This document shows, in pieces, positions 37,611-48,360 of a DNA stretch of 64,000 nt. The DNA comes from Prorocentrum cordatum (taxonomy: Eukaryota > Sar > Dinophyceae > Prorocentrales > Prorocentraceae): the NCBI GenBank assembly GCA_963575745.1, contig CAUYUJ010012669.1, forward strand, positions 448,501-512,500, in the 5' to 3' direction. The translations under genes were made by a program, and so were the position numbers. Under the pieces are notes generated by a model. It did not search any database, was not told the origin of the DNA, and saw nothing but the letters and a program-made list of their open reading frames with translations. Numbering within the stretch: position 1 is the stretch's first letter; every line of letters starts with the position of its first letter.

Positions 37611-37728
37611 GTCCCGCGGCGTCAACCTCAGCGGCGGGAACCAGCGGAAGCTGCACGTCGCGTGCGCCCTCGTCGGGTCCCCGCAGCTCCTGTGCCTGGA
37701 CGAGCCGTCCAACGGCCTCGGCCACAGT
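37611..37728 (+). CDS. ABC transporter (ABCA-like) exon with signature motif and Walker B
   Basis: The + strand encodes RGVNLSGGNQRKLHVACAL followed by VGSPQLLCLDEPSNGL. LSGGNQRKL is the ABC signature loop and LLCLDEP the Walker B with catalytic Glu; the spacing and wording fit the ABCA subfamily of lipid transporters. The start is set at an AG acceptor (CTGGCAG before 37611). The match to ABC domains ends at NGL, where family members continue with Asp-Pro; the exon may end near 37728, with an intron starting GC (GGCCTCG/GCCACAG), a donor type used in dinoflagellates. Walker A is not in the window. Both exon borders are inferred. Confidence 0.7.
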
Positions 37729-38133
37729 TCGCTCCTGGCGCCGTCGTCTCGTCGCCTTTCGATAGTCATGGAACTCGCCTGCCGACGACGCAGGCCTCGA
37801 ACTTCGAACTTCGACGGTCGAGGCCTTCTTGGGCCTCTGGGGAGCTTCTCGTCGCCACGGCTGGGTTCGCCTCCAGCTTCTCGTGAGAGCGCGGGCAAAT
37901 TGTTGCAGTCTTCAGCCTCTGGAGGCACTCTCTGGCCCCGTGACCCAGCGAATGGTCGAGACCTGGGTGTCCACGTGCAAAATCATGATGTCCGGGGTCT
38001 GGCTACGGCGAAACACCGCCGCCCCTTGCCTTTTGAAGGCGCAGATGTGGCCAAACGTTGGGCCGAAGTCTTGCCAACTTATTGCTCATCCATTGCTCAT
38101 CCATATGTGGGAGTATGTGTACACGTATGCTTA

Positions 38134-38641
38134 TATTCCCCAATCAGAGCTTGCTTCTGTAGGGGTCCTAGCGGATATAAAGCTGAGGTGAGGTCGGCGG
38201 CCGATTTCGGTGGCCGGGGCCGGGTGCCCGGGTGCCCGGGGGTGCCCAGGTGGCCGATTTCGGTGGCCGGGCCCGGGTGCCCGGGTGCCCGGGGGTACCC
38301 GGGTGCCCGGGGGTGCCTGGGGGTGCCCATTAGCCCAATAGCCCAGTAGCCCTATAGCCCTATAGCCCTATAGCCGTATAGCCCTGTAGCCCTGTAGCCT
38401 TGTAGCCTTACATCCCTATAGCCCTAATAGCCTTATATCCCTATAGCCCTATAGCACCATAGCCCATATAGCTCTATAGCCCCATAGCCCTATAGCCCTA
38501 CGGCCCTATAGGTCACAGTCATATAGCCCGATAGCCCTATAGCCCGATAGCCGTATAGCCCTATAGCCCAATAGCCCTATAGCCCAATAGGCCTATAGCC
38601 CTAACAAAATTCGGATTGGGTTTTTCTCCGGTATCATATGA

Positions 38642-38673
<32 letters not shown>

Positions 38674-39200
38674 TCCCCAATCAGAGCTTGCCTCTGTGGG
38701 GGTCCTAGCGGATTCATATGGTTAGGTTAGGCTCGCCGCCGATTTTCGCCGGACAACAACCGGGTGCCCGGGTGCCCCGGGGTCCCCGGGTTGCCCGGGG
38801 GTTCCCGGGTGCCCGCGGGTGCCCGGGCGTGCCTGGGGGTCCGGGGTGCCCTGGTGCCCGGGTGCCCTGGTGCCCGGGTGCCCGGGCGTACCCAGGGGTA
38901 GGGTGCCCGGGGGTGCCCTATAGCCCTACAGCCCAATAGCCCAATAGCCCTACAACTCTATAGACCTATAGATCGATAGCCTTATAGTTCAATATTCATA
39001 AGGTTAGGTTAGGTTTGCCGCCGATTTTCGCACGCCCGGGTGCCTGCAGGGGGTGCCCGCGGGTGCCCGCGGGTGCCCGGGTGCCCGGGTGCCCGGGCGT
39101 GCCCAGGGGTGCCTGGGGGTGCCCGGGGGTGCCCTATCAATAGCCCTATAGCCCTACAACTCTATATCCCCCCTAGCCCTATAGCCCTGATTGGGTTTTT
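38134..39200. repeat. Composite satellite: three module types repeated
   Basis: A conserved block (TTCCCCAATCAGAGCTTGC, GGGTCCTAGCGGAT, then CGCCGATTTTCG) occurs at about 38134-38230 and 38671-38755, with a shorter version at 38996-39035. Each is followed by a GGTGCCCG minisatellite and then a CCCTATAG/CCAATAG array; two are separated by (TA)n (38640-38670). The order block, GC minisatellite, AT-rich octamer array is repeated three times. Confidence 0.8.
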
Positions 39201-39336
39201 TCTCCGGTATCATTTGAATACATATATATATATATAGCTATATATATGCATATATATACACATGTATATACACATGCTTATATGCATATACATGTATATA
39301 AGTAGAAGGTGCGTATATATATTTATATGTATATAC

Positions 39337-39371
<35 letters not shown>

Positions 39372-39380
39372 TGGATGTAT
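39200..39380. repeat. (TA)n/(TATG)n microsatellite
   Basis: TA, CATATA and TATG repeats in an AT-rich tract between the satellite and a CTTGGG repeat. Confidence 0.85.
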
Positions 39381-39439
39381 GTATATGTATGCATGGAATT
39401 AGTTTGGGGATCCCTGGGCCTCAAAGTGCACGGATTTGT

Positions 39440-40250
39440 CTTCCAGCCGTTTCGGGCTCGGCGGGGGGCGCCAAAGAAACGTCAAAGGGGGTGGTCGAGA
39501 GACGTCCAAGAGCGCTCCAAGAGAGCCCAAGACCGCACAGGAGCGTTTCAAAATTGGTCCAACATGGTCTGAAAACAGCCCAAGAGGGCTTCAAGACGGC
39601 CAGGATGCCCTCAAAAGGACTCCCACGAGGCACTCAGGAGGAGAAACAATTAGGTTTCTTTATTCAATGGTTTTCGAAGGTTTTTCGTGTTCTCGCTGTT
39701 TCGTGCTTCCGACGGCCCAAGACAGCCCACGAGGCCCCAGGAAATCAGCTCGAGACGGCCCAAGAGGCACCCAAAGAGGGCGGCACGACGGCGCAAGAGA
39801 GCCCCAAGACGGCCCAAGAGTGCCCCAAGACGGCCCAAGAGGCGCCCAAGATCGCCCAAGAGGGCTCCAAGACGGCCGCAAGAGGGGCCCAAGAGGGGGA
39901 ACACGAACCGACAATTCGAGCCTTCCGTTCCAAGAGGCCTCCAGGAAGCCCCAGGAGAACCCCAACAGCGTCCAAGAGGCCCCCTAGAGGCCCCACGAGG
40001 CCCCAGAGGGGCCCAAAAAAGACGCCCCACGAGTACCCCAAACGACCCCCAAGAGGCCTCCCAAACTGCCTTCAAGAGGCCCTCAGGAAGCCTCCCACGA
40101 AGTCCAAACGAACTTCCAAGAAGCCTCTATCCCACAACTCAGGCACGGTGGCGGGATGGGCCCAAGGCCACTATCGGGAATGTGAACCGAGAACCCGAGA
40201 GCTTCGCCCCAGGAGACCCTCAGGAGGGGTCAAGAGGTCCCCAAGAAGCA
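39440..40250 (-). repeat. CTTGGG-rich dispersed repeat, copy 2 (reverse orientation)
   Basis: CCCAAGAC-rich on the + strand. It contains both family blocks: GGGGGAACACGAACC near 39895 and the GAAGC/AAACAGCGAGAACACG-like block near 39660-39710. Confidence 0.75.
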
Positions 40251-40378
40251 TGGCGACAGATCACCGTCGACCAGTCGATGAGAGCGGAGGAATGAGGAAG
40301 AGGCAGTAGGAAACAGAGAAGACTGACCTCACTATTCATGACCGCCTTGCTGTCTCAATGCGGTCAGCACTCGACCAG

Positions 40379-40419
40379 CTAGAACCTAAGCGCGCGCGAA
40401 GCGCGCGCGATGGTTCTAG
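40379..40419. repeat. 41-bp GC hairpin at the LINE-4 insertion site
   Basis: CTAGAACC (40379-40386) pairs with GGTTCTAG (40412-40419), and an alternating GC stretch pairs around a GAA loop. Bases 40385-40404 recur exactly at 50301-50320. Confidence 0.85.
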
Positions 40420-40421
40420 CA
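40408..40421. repeat. Target site duplication of LINE-4, left copy
   Basis: CGATGGTTCTAGCA, identical to 46008-46021. Confidence 0.8.
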
Positions 40422-40439
40422 AGCAAGCAAGCCATGCAT

Positions 40440-41180
40440 CATGAAGACGCGTAGGCAGAGACATGACTAAAAAGTTATGGTGGTACGCCAAACGCGTCCC
40501 AGAAGCAGTCCGCCAAACGCGCTGCGAAGACGATGGTGTGACGCAACGGCCTGCTTTCATGCGTGAAGAAGCCTCATCGCGTACACTTCGTGTGCCCACT
40601 GCTGTCTTGGGCGGCCTCTGCGCCGGCGAAGAGCCCAGTCCTTCGGGGTACCGTCTGCTTCGCATACGAGCTGCTTCACCAGGGAATGGCCTGGCTGCGC
40701 AGCGATTTTTCGGTACAGGCTGACTTCTGGTCGTGTAATATCTGCGATAATGATTTGGAGCCTGCCCTCTCCAACACTGTTGCATTAGAAATGCGCGAAT
40801 AATACGAATGCGGGATACCAATGATTTATCGTAAGCATCTGCAATGAAAAGCGCCTAAACGATCTCTGTCCGCCTTGAGAAGCCACCAGGAATCTAAATA
40901 ATATAGAAGCAATGGGATATATGTAAAGCTGTCTGTTTTTACCAATTGCTGCGTGCGCCCAAAGTTTCTGTAGCTGTTTGAATGTGTTCGTGCTTTCGCC
41001 ATTCGGTGGTATAACTCATGCTTTGCCCGCCCATCGCAAGACACGATCCCACCCGAGTAGACGGCGTCCCTGACGTTCTGCACCGGCTCGCCCGTGGGCA
41101 TTCAAATCGTATCTGCACATGCGACTTGGATTTTTACCGTCTTGTCCCAATTTATCAATCGCTTCGCTCATTCCGCCGGC
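40440..41180 (-). pseudogene. LINE-4 RT C-terminal region, broken
   Basis: Encodes the region after the RT palm typical of LINEs: NVRDAVYSGGIVSCDGR (about 41075), LLYYLDSWWLLKADRDRL then FHCRCLRRI (about 40915-40850), continuing as GIPHSYYSRISNATVLERAG to about 40770. Stops follow. It is separated from the RT active site only by the CTTGGG repeat. Confidence 0.72.
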
Positions 41181-41214
41181 CCATATTGCAGCATCGCTGG
41201 CGCTTGCTCGCGTG

Positions 41215-41890
41215 CTCGGGGGGGCATTTTGGGGGCCTCCTGGGGCCGCTTGGGGGCTTCTTGGGAGCTTGGGGGGTCTCTTGGGGCCTCGTAGGGGCCT
41301 CTTGGGACCTCCTGGGGGCTTCTTGGGGCCGAGGGCTGGAAATGTTGTTTCGTGTTCCCCCTCTTGGGGCGTTCTTGGGGCCCTCTTGGGCCGTCTTGGA
41401 GACCTCTTGGGCCGTCTTGGAGCCCTCTTGGGCCGTCTTGGGGCTCTCTTGGGGGCCTCTTAAGCCCTCTTGGGGCGATCTTGGAGTCGTCTTGGGCTGT
41501 CTTGGGGCTTCGGGAAGCGAAAAAGGTGGAAAAGCCAAAATATGTCCAAAACCTAAGGAAAAGCAATGAATTTTGCCTCTTGGGGCCCTCTTGGGAGTAC
41601 GCTTGGAGACCTCTTGGAGCGTCTGGGGGCCATCTTGGGCGTCTTGGAGCGATCTTGTGGCATCTCGGACGCCTCGTGTACCATCTTGGGGACCTCTTGC
41701 GGGCCTCTTGGTTTTGTTTGGGTCCTCGGGGACGTTTTCGGAGCCCTGTTGGTGCGCTCGTGGAGCGCTCGGGGGGACCCGGCCGGGGACCCGGCCGGGG
41801 ACCGGCCGGGACCTGGTCGGGGTACTTTTCGTCTGGGGACCCCCAGGGGCCGCCCCGCGCGCGCGAAGTAGAAACATTGTAGAGCAGTTA
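41215..41890 (+). repeat. CTTGGG-rich dispersed repeat, copy 3, inside LINE-4
   Basis: Array of TCTTGGGGCC-like units with both family blocks (GAAATGTTG then TCGTGTTCCCC near 41337-41362, and GGGAAGCGAAAAAGG near 41511). It ends in GGGACCCGGCC repeats. It splits the LINE-4 RT, so it arrived after LINE-4. Confidence 0.75.
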
Positions 41891-41939
41891 CCGGAGATCT
41901 TAGCACGCCTCTGGCCCGTTGGGCCGGCGAATTTACATG

Positions 41940-43090
41940 CCAGAGTTTTGCCCCTCCAGAATGATCGCCCCAAAGGTAATATGTAATTTGGATAGATGCT
42001 TGGATACAAGCGAAGCGTCGTCAGCGTATATCACGGGTAACAATCTATTCGGGCTCGCTTTCCAGAGCCAGAGGAGCAAAGGCGTCGTGTAGCATGACAC
42101 TTTGTACTGCTATAAAAAGGTATGGTGACAAGGGGCACCCCTGAGCGATGCCTGCGCGTTGTTGCCTTTCACTGGAGCGCCCACAATGGTCCACCATGGT
42201 GAAAAACCGTTCTGAATAGATACTGCTGATCATGTCCACCATAGGGAATGGGATGCCGAAGCGTTCGAGGGCTTTGCAAAGACAGTCCGGTTTGAGGCGG
42301 TCGAAAGCTTTTGCCCAATCGAGCAAGACCAATATCATTCCATCTCCTTTGTTGTTCTTATACGCTGCGTCCACCATCCTCCTGATAAGCATGAGGGCGT
42401 CTGATGTGCCACGCTTTGGACGGAAACCGAAATGGGATTCTCGCATGCGTCCTTCGGCTCCTCCTTGCACTAGCCGGTTGTGTATCATTGTTGCCAAAGC
42501 CTTGTACCCCACAGCTAACAAGCAGATGGGGCGGCAGTTGTTGGGGAGCGTGGCGTCGCCCTTCTTGAAAAAAGGAGGGACGCGCTCGCTGTTCTCCATG
42601 CTTTCGCACAGATTTTCTTTTCCCAACATTTGACGCACATCTACAGTAAGGCTTCGCATGCGTAATCGTTTTGACCAACAGCTTTCCAAAATTCTGTCGG
42701 GATATCATCAGGTCCCGCTGCTTTCCGGCTTTTCATTTTGCGAAGGGCCGTCTGCAGCTCAAGCTTGGTGAAGGTGGTCGTTTTCACGCTGAGGGTCGGC
42801 CCTAAAGCTTGTGTCGAAGATGGTGTCAGCTCTGGGAAGCGTACCTGCCACTGAACCTTTTTCATAATAATCCGCCAAAGCGTCGGGTTGTGCAGCGGTG
42901 TCGGTAAGGTGCCCATCCAAGTCTTTCGCACCCGCGTGTTTGGTAGCAGCAGGCCTGCGTAGTTTGCGCACTGCTTCCCAATTCCCTCCCACCAAAGATT
43001 TGTCCATCCACATTCGTTTGTCTTCCCGGCCTGCTCGGCGAATTGCTTTGTTCAGCAACTGTTCATTTCAGTAATCTTGACAATGTCTGT
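41940..43090 (-). pseudogene. LINE-4 reverse transcriptase, broken at the active site
   Basis: 42931-42641 covers KMKSRKAAGPDDIPTEFW. 42689-42045 covers NNCRPICLLAVGYK, HFGFRPKRGTSDAL, VLLDWAKAFDRL (motif A) and GIAQGCPLSPYLF (motif B). The frame then stops at 42045, and the catalytic VIYADDASLVSK (YADD at 42017-42028) follows in another frame. The residues are canonical, so the break is recent compared with the rest of the decay. Confidence 0.82.
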
Positions 43091-43459
43091 AAGAGTTTCT
43101 CCTGCCAATTAAGTCAAGAGTGCTCTGAGATATCCATGGGCGCTTCGCAGTGGCAGCCCGTGCCGGAAGGGTGTTGCAGCCGTCGCGAATGCCATTTCCA
43201 AATTTGTTGCCATAGAGTCTAGGTTTTCGACGTCGCCTGCAGCTCTCCATGCGTCATAGAATGTTGAAGTAAATGTTGAAGCCACCCTGGAGTCGCTCAG
43301 AGAAGCAATATATTTTCGAGGCTCGCGAGCGTCAGCCTTCGTGGAGAAGTTGATGGCCAGGTCGACAAAGAGCAAGTAGTGATGGCTGTTGAGCGCTGCA
43401 TCCCGGCATACTTGACATGTTGATACCAAGGGAACGTAAGAACCGTGACACAGAACGTG

Positions 43460-44811
43460 GTCAATTCGTGCGAAACGATCCGGCGTAATAGGGTCTGTGC
43501 GTTTTGTTCCCAAGTCGCGGTATCAACTTCTCATTTGGGAGGTCAAAGCAAGTGTTGGCAATGACCATGTCTGTTGCGATACAACACTCCACAAGCAATT
43601 GTCTATTCGTGATCCATGTCGGAGTCATCTTTGGAGGGCTCGCCAAGAAGACGTGCTTGCCAATGACGTTGTCTTCCCCCGCTTTCTGCTGCAAGATTTT
43701 GGCGTTGAAGTCCCCATGGCCACGGTCGTACTATGAGACGTGGTAGGCTTGATGAGTTTCTGGAGGTCGTTGTAGAAATCTTGACGCTCTTCCGGATCGT
43801 GCCCATTGTGGGGGGGGGGCATACGCAGAAACCAATGTCAGCATGCCGCCCACCACTTTAACACGCAATGTAGTTGCTCTCGACGAACATGTCCTGAAAG
43901 CCACAGCTGCTGAGGCAGCCCATGGTGTTACAATAAAGCCGACTCCGGCAGTAGATCGGACTGTGACGTCACATTCGCCAGAAAGGCATATGAGGAAGCC
44001 GTCGTCGTCTTTGTAGTAAGCTGTGCCATGGAGTTGCGTTTCTTCAGAGAATTGCTACACTTCTGTCGCGCATTATTTTGGTGAGCTCCACGAACTTGGT
44101 AGAAGAATCGCCCCGAAATCCCTCGACGTTCCACGTCCCGAGAACCTGCGGGGATAGTGGGGTGCAACTTCGGCGTGGTCTGAACCAGGTGGAAGTATCC
44201 CGGGCAGACTGCGATAAGCTCGGCGGCTGCTTCAGATTTCCATGGCCCTGCATATCCAAGTATGTATGTTGATGTCGTTCGTCCTTCGCCACATTTGGCG
44301 TTTGATCAATATCTGAACCTCGCAAGTCAAAATGCGAATGTGAGGAAATACCAAACGAGTCATGTATTTTGCTGCATTGTCGTGAAACTCTGGGTGAAAC
44401 ACTCTCAATCTGCATGTTCGGTACCCCCGCAATGCCTACTGAGCGAAGTGGAAGATCATGGGTGTCAAGGGGTCGAGGAACTTGTGGGGACAGATTTGGC
44501 CAGATGGTATCTTTGCCCATTCTCGCCGTTGACGTCGTCGGTGATTGTCTGTCGGCTCCGGCGCTGGGTCGTTCAAGGTTTCCGTGATGTTCTTGCCCAC
44601 GGGCGTGGTCAGGTGAGGGAGTAGGGGGCAAGGAGGGAGCTCCGGAACAAGGTATTGGAAGATGTGGTGGAGAAGGTACAGCAACAGACGGCCATTGCAA
44701 GACGGTAGCTTTGCCCGGGTTCGTGCGTGTGGTCGTGTTGCCCAACATCGTACTGATACCAACTCCTATCCAGATGTCTGTGTCTAGGCTGGCTCTGGAG
44801 TCCGGCCGCAA
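43460..44811 (-). pseudogene. LINE-4 APE endonuclease region, broken
   Basis: LGTWNVEGFRG (about 44145) is the N-terminal endonuclease motif. The frame stops at 44044, and further coding lies in other frames, including a GDFNAK motif near 43700 followed by 43694-43461. The region 44811-44160 upstream is Ser/Pro-rich and may be linker or chance coding. Confidence 0.65.
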
Positions 44812-44845
44812 TCCCTAGTTCCCGCCGGAACCTTTGAAATGACCT

Positions 44846-45838
44846 TTACTTTTCATGCCCTTGGACGCTTTGTTCAAGAGCGACTCGCACTTCTCCGTGA
44901 GCTCCTTCAACTTTGGATGCTGTTGGTCTTCCCCTTCCTTCCGAAACGGTCAAAGCAAGCTCCCCACCCACGTGCACCTGATACGGGAACGTGTCATTGA
45001 CCCTCACGGTGTACTCGATGTTCACGTGCTGCTGCAACATGTACTTGAGGCCGAAGCACAGACTCCGCGCAGCCATATCCACAGGGTGCCTGTCAGGAGT
45101 TGCCCACACGCCGTTCCCATTTCGGGACAACTTGGCACTCTTGATCATGGCCACGGCGGTGTCCCTGTCCAGCGTGGTGTCGAACTCTGAATGCAATATT
45201 GTGGTGGTGTCCCCTTTGATGTACATGTTGTTCGGGGTCGGCGCAGATAGTGCCGAGAACAGGTCTTGGAGCCACGCCGACGCTGTGTTTAGCAAGCCGA
45301 AACCATCCAAATTAGCAAAAACTCTGGTCAACGCACGTTTCCCATCCACATCTTGTGCACGACTACCTGTAGATGTGTATCGCTGCTTTAAAGCCGCCAT
45401 CTCCTTCTCCAAATGTAATAACTTTGCTTGCGAGGCTGTATCCACTGATGCTTCGGACGTTCGTCCCGAGACCGGCTGGGACGTGTAGTTCGATTCCAAT
45501 AAGCCGATCCTCTTTGTCAAGTCGTCAATCTCGTTCTTCAATTGGTTGATGGCTATTTGGAGGTCACGCTTTGAAATGCCATGCTGCTGAATAGCCATAA
45601 TATCTTGCTGGATCGGTCCCAATTGCTCGTTCAAAATCTCCTGGAAAAGATTTGTCGTCAGTGGTTTAGGGGTAGTGTTCGCAATGTTGGAACCGCTCGC
45701 CACGCTAGTTTCCGAAAGACGTTGCTGGAATTGGTCTTGTAGTGCTTGTTGTCCTTCGTCCTCGACTTGAAGTGGTGAGTTTCCCGTGCGTCGCACTTTG
45801 TCTGCTGTTTTGAGCACGCCTTTTCACAAGAGTTCCCA
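44846..45838 (-). pseudogene. LINE-4 ORF1 with coiled coil and RRM-like fold
   Basis: An open frame from about 45817 to a stop at 44846. It has Gln-rich helices and a coiled coil (KRDLQIAINQLKNEIDDL, then LLHLEKEMAALKQRY, about 45570-45390), then an RRM-like part (RVFANLDGF, MIKSAKLSRNGNGVWATP). No ATG starts this frame: an ATG at 45838 is in another frame and would need one shift. L1-type ORF1 proteins share this coiled coil plus RRM layout and act as RNA-binding trimers. Confidence 0.68.
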
Positions 45839-46007
45839 TGTGGTGTTTCTCAGCCGGCATATTCACGTATGTGGCCAAAGATACGAGCACCCAGAAGAGA
45901 TCGAAAACCTGTGGTGAGGGCGAGAATGCAAGGGTAAGCGGGCATGTAAGGGAAATGTAAGGGAAATGTAGTGGTCTTGAACCGTGCGTCACCGGACGGT
46001 CTTGAAC

Positions 46008-46021
46008 CGATGGTTCTAGCA
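46008..46021. repeat. Target site duplication of LINE-4, right copy
   Basis: CGATGGTTCTAGCA, identical to 40408-40421. Confidence 0.8.
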
Positions 46022-46039
46022 CATTATACATAGTGGCTT

Positions 46040-46797
46040 GCATCATCTATTCACGTGTATATGGGCATGTGTGTATGTATATATGTATGGATGTATGTCT
46101 GTCTGTATGTATGTCTGTATACATGTATGTATGTATGCATGTATGTATATATGTGTGTATGTATGTATGTATGTATGCATGTATGTGTGGATGTGTGTAT
46201 GTATGTATGTATGTATGTATGTGTGTATGTATGTATGCATGCGTCTATGCTTGTATGGTGGTATGGTGGTATGATTGTATGTATGTACGTATCTTTGTAT
46301 GTGTGTATGTATGTATGTATGCATGCATGCATGTATGTATGTATGTATATATGTATGTATGTATATATGTTTGTATGCATGTATGTATGTGTGTATGTAC
46401 GTATACATGTATGTATGCATGTGTATATGTATGTATGCATGTATGGATGTATGTATGTACGTATACATGTATGTATGTATGTATGTATGTATGTATGTAT
46501 GTATGTATGTGTGTATGTATGTATGTGTGTATGTATGTATGTATGTATGTACGTACGTACGTACGTACGTATGTATGTATGTATGTATGTATGTATGTTT
46601 GTATGTATGTATGTATGTATGTATGTATGTATGTATGTGAGTATGTCCATGTATGTATGTATGTATGTATGTATGTATGTATGTATGTATGTATGTATGT
46701 ATGTGTGTATGTGTATACATATTCATATATATATGTATATAATTATAGGCACATATGCAAATATGTGTGTGTATGCATGTGTATTCTTATAGGTGCG

Positions 46798-46842
<45 letters not shown>
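46040..46842. repeat. (TATG)n and (TA)n microsatellite block
   Basis: About 700 bp of TATG/TGTA repeats followed by CATATA and a pure (TA)n run (about 46802-46842). Open on all frames because of the repeat. Confidence 0.95.
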
Positions 46843-46844
<2 letters not shown>

Positions 46845-46849
46845 GTGGG

Positions 46850-47510
46850 CGCGAGGCAGGGGGAGCCCAGACCCAGCCCCCGACGGCGCATGGGGGGACC
46901 GGGCCGCCAGGGACGCCCCCAGACGGCCCAAGACAGCCCCAAAACATATGGAAAGGGCCCCAAGAGGCTTCCAACACTGTCCAAGAGGGCCGCCGAAATC
47001 TCGCTCTGACGCGCCCAAGCTGGCCTCCAGCGGATCCAAAAGGCTTCCAACAGGGCCCAAGGGGTCTCCAAGAGCGTTCCCAAAATGGCCCCAAGAGGCC
47101 AACATCATTGATTCTCCTAGGGTGTTTGATGTTTTTTCGCGTTTCTGCCTTTTCGGCCTCCCGACGCTCCAGGACGGTCCCAGAGGCCCCAAATATCGCC
47201 CCAACACGGCCTCGGAAGCCCCCAAGAGCGCGCCGAGACGGCCCAAGAGGCCCCCACCCTGACAGCCCAAGAGGCTTCCAAGGCTGCCCAAGAGAGCACC
47301 AAGAACGCCTCGAGAGAGACCCCAGAGGGGGAACACGAACCAACATTTCGAGCTCTCCGCCCCTTGAGGCCCCCACGAGGCCCCAAGCGTCTCCCAAGAG
47401 GCCCCCAAGAGGCCCCAAGAAGTCCCCAAGAGGCCACCAAGAAGCCCCAGGAGGCCCTCGAGAGGCCGCCCAAAGCTCCCCCCCAGACGCCCTGAGACAC
47501 GCCTGACGAT
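46850..47510 (-). repeat. CTTGGG-rich dispersed repeat, copy 4 (reverse orientation)
   Basis: CCCAAGAGGC units with GGGGGAACACGAACCAAC (about 47328-47345) and the GCGTTTCTGCC/CCCGACGC block (about 47138-47170). Confidence 0.75.
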
Positions 47511-47519
47511 CCTCGGCGT

Positions 47520-48075
47520 CGTCCCATCACCGAATGCCAGTTGCATCCCATGCCGCCTATGCTTCTTACGTTGCATCTTCGCGGGACCTCGTCAGTCCCA
47601 AAAATTGGTGTCTTTTCTTGTGCCCGACGCAGGCTCGATGCGGATTCGACGCGGAGGTGACGTGGACTCGACGTGGATTCGACGCGAAATCGACGAGTCC
47701 GACGTGGATTGGACGCGGATAGAGGCGAGACGCGACAGAGAGGGTCCCCCGAAGATGCAACATAATGTTTCTTTCGCGCGTCGTCGTTTTCGTCGTCGTC
47801 GTCGTCGCCGTGGTCGTCGTCGTCGTCAAGGAGGAGGAGGAGGAGGCGGAGCAGGAGGAGGAGGAGAAGGAGGAAGAGGAGGAGCAGGAGGAGGAGGAAG
47901 AAGGATGAGGAGGAGGAGAAGGAGGGGGCGGAGGAGGAGCAGGAGGAGGAGGAGGAGGAGGAGGAGGAGGTAGAACGGGAGGGGGAGAAGGACAAATGGG
48001 AAACAGGCCGATGAGGAAAAGCAGGAGGAGCAGGAGGAGCAGGAGGGCGAGCAGGAAGGGCAGAGGCCTCTTGGA
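47520..48075. repeat. Minisatellite and (GAG)n-rich interval
   Basis: GACGTGGATTCGACGC-type units (47635-47720), GTCGTC repeats (47785-47825) and GAGGAG/GCAGGAG tracts (47828-48055). No gene recognised. Confidence 0.75.
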
Positions 48076-48079
48076 TGCC

Positions 48080-48360
48080 TTCGGGAGTATCTTCGGATTT
48101 CTTTCGAGAGTTTCTTGGGGTCCTCTTGGGGCGTCTTGGGGGTCTCTTTGCAGTCTGGCGGCCTCTTGAGGCGTCTTGGGTGCCTCCGGGTGTCTCCTGG
48201 AGCCTCTTGGGGATCTCTTGGGAGCCTTTTTGGGGCGTCTTGGGGGCATCGCCGTGGCGTCTTGGGGCCTCCTGGGCACCTCTTGGGGCCGTCTTGGGGC
48301 ACCCTCGGGAGCCTCGGGGGCCAGCTTGGGGCCAGCTTGGGGGAGGGGGGCTCCTTACTC
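48080..48360 (+). repeat. CTTGGG-rich dispersed repeat, copy 5 (short)
   Basis: TCTTGGGGCGTC units only; neither internal block is present. Confidence 0.65.

Larger units (their letters stand above)
40422..46007 (-). mobile_element. LINE-4, decayed APE-type LINE with 14-bp target duplication
   Basis: Minus-strand element: ORF1 (45.8-44.8 kb), endonuclease (44.2-43.5), RT (42.9-41.9), a CTTGGG repeat inserted at about 41215-41890, then the RT C-terminal region (41.18-40.44). The flanking 14-bp duplication places both ends at the start and end of recognisable coding, so the copy was full length when it inserted. Several frameshifts have accumulated since. Confidence 0.82.

Noticed and set aside
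38134-39200. CRISPR-like array
   Set aside because: The units are direct minisatellites without constant spacers, in a eukaryotic genome with no cas-like gene.
39371-40309. Plus-strand protein of about 310 residues with repeated Pro/Lys/Ala/Gln words
   Set aside because: Every frame is long because the CTTGGG-type repeat has few stops; no unique domain.
46033-47262. Long frames rich in Met-Tyr-Val-Cys or Thr-His-Ile-Tyr
   Set aside because: Direct translations of the TATG microsatellite on both strands.
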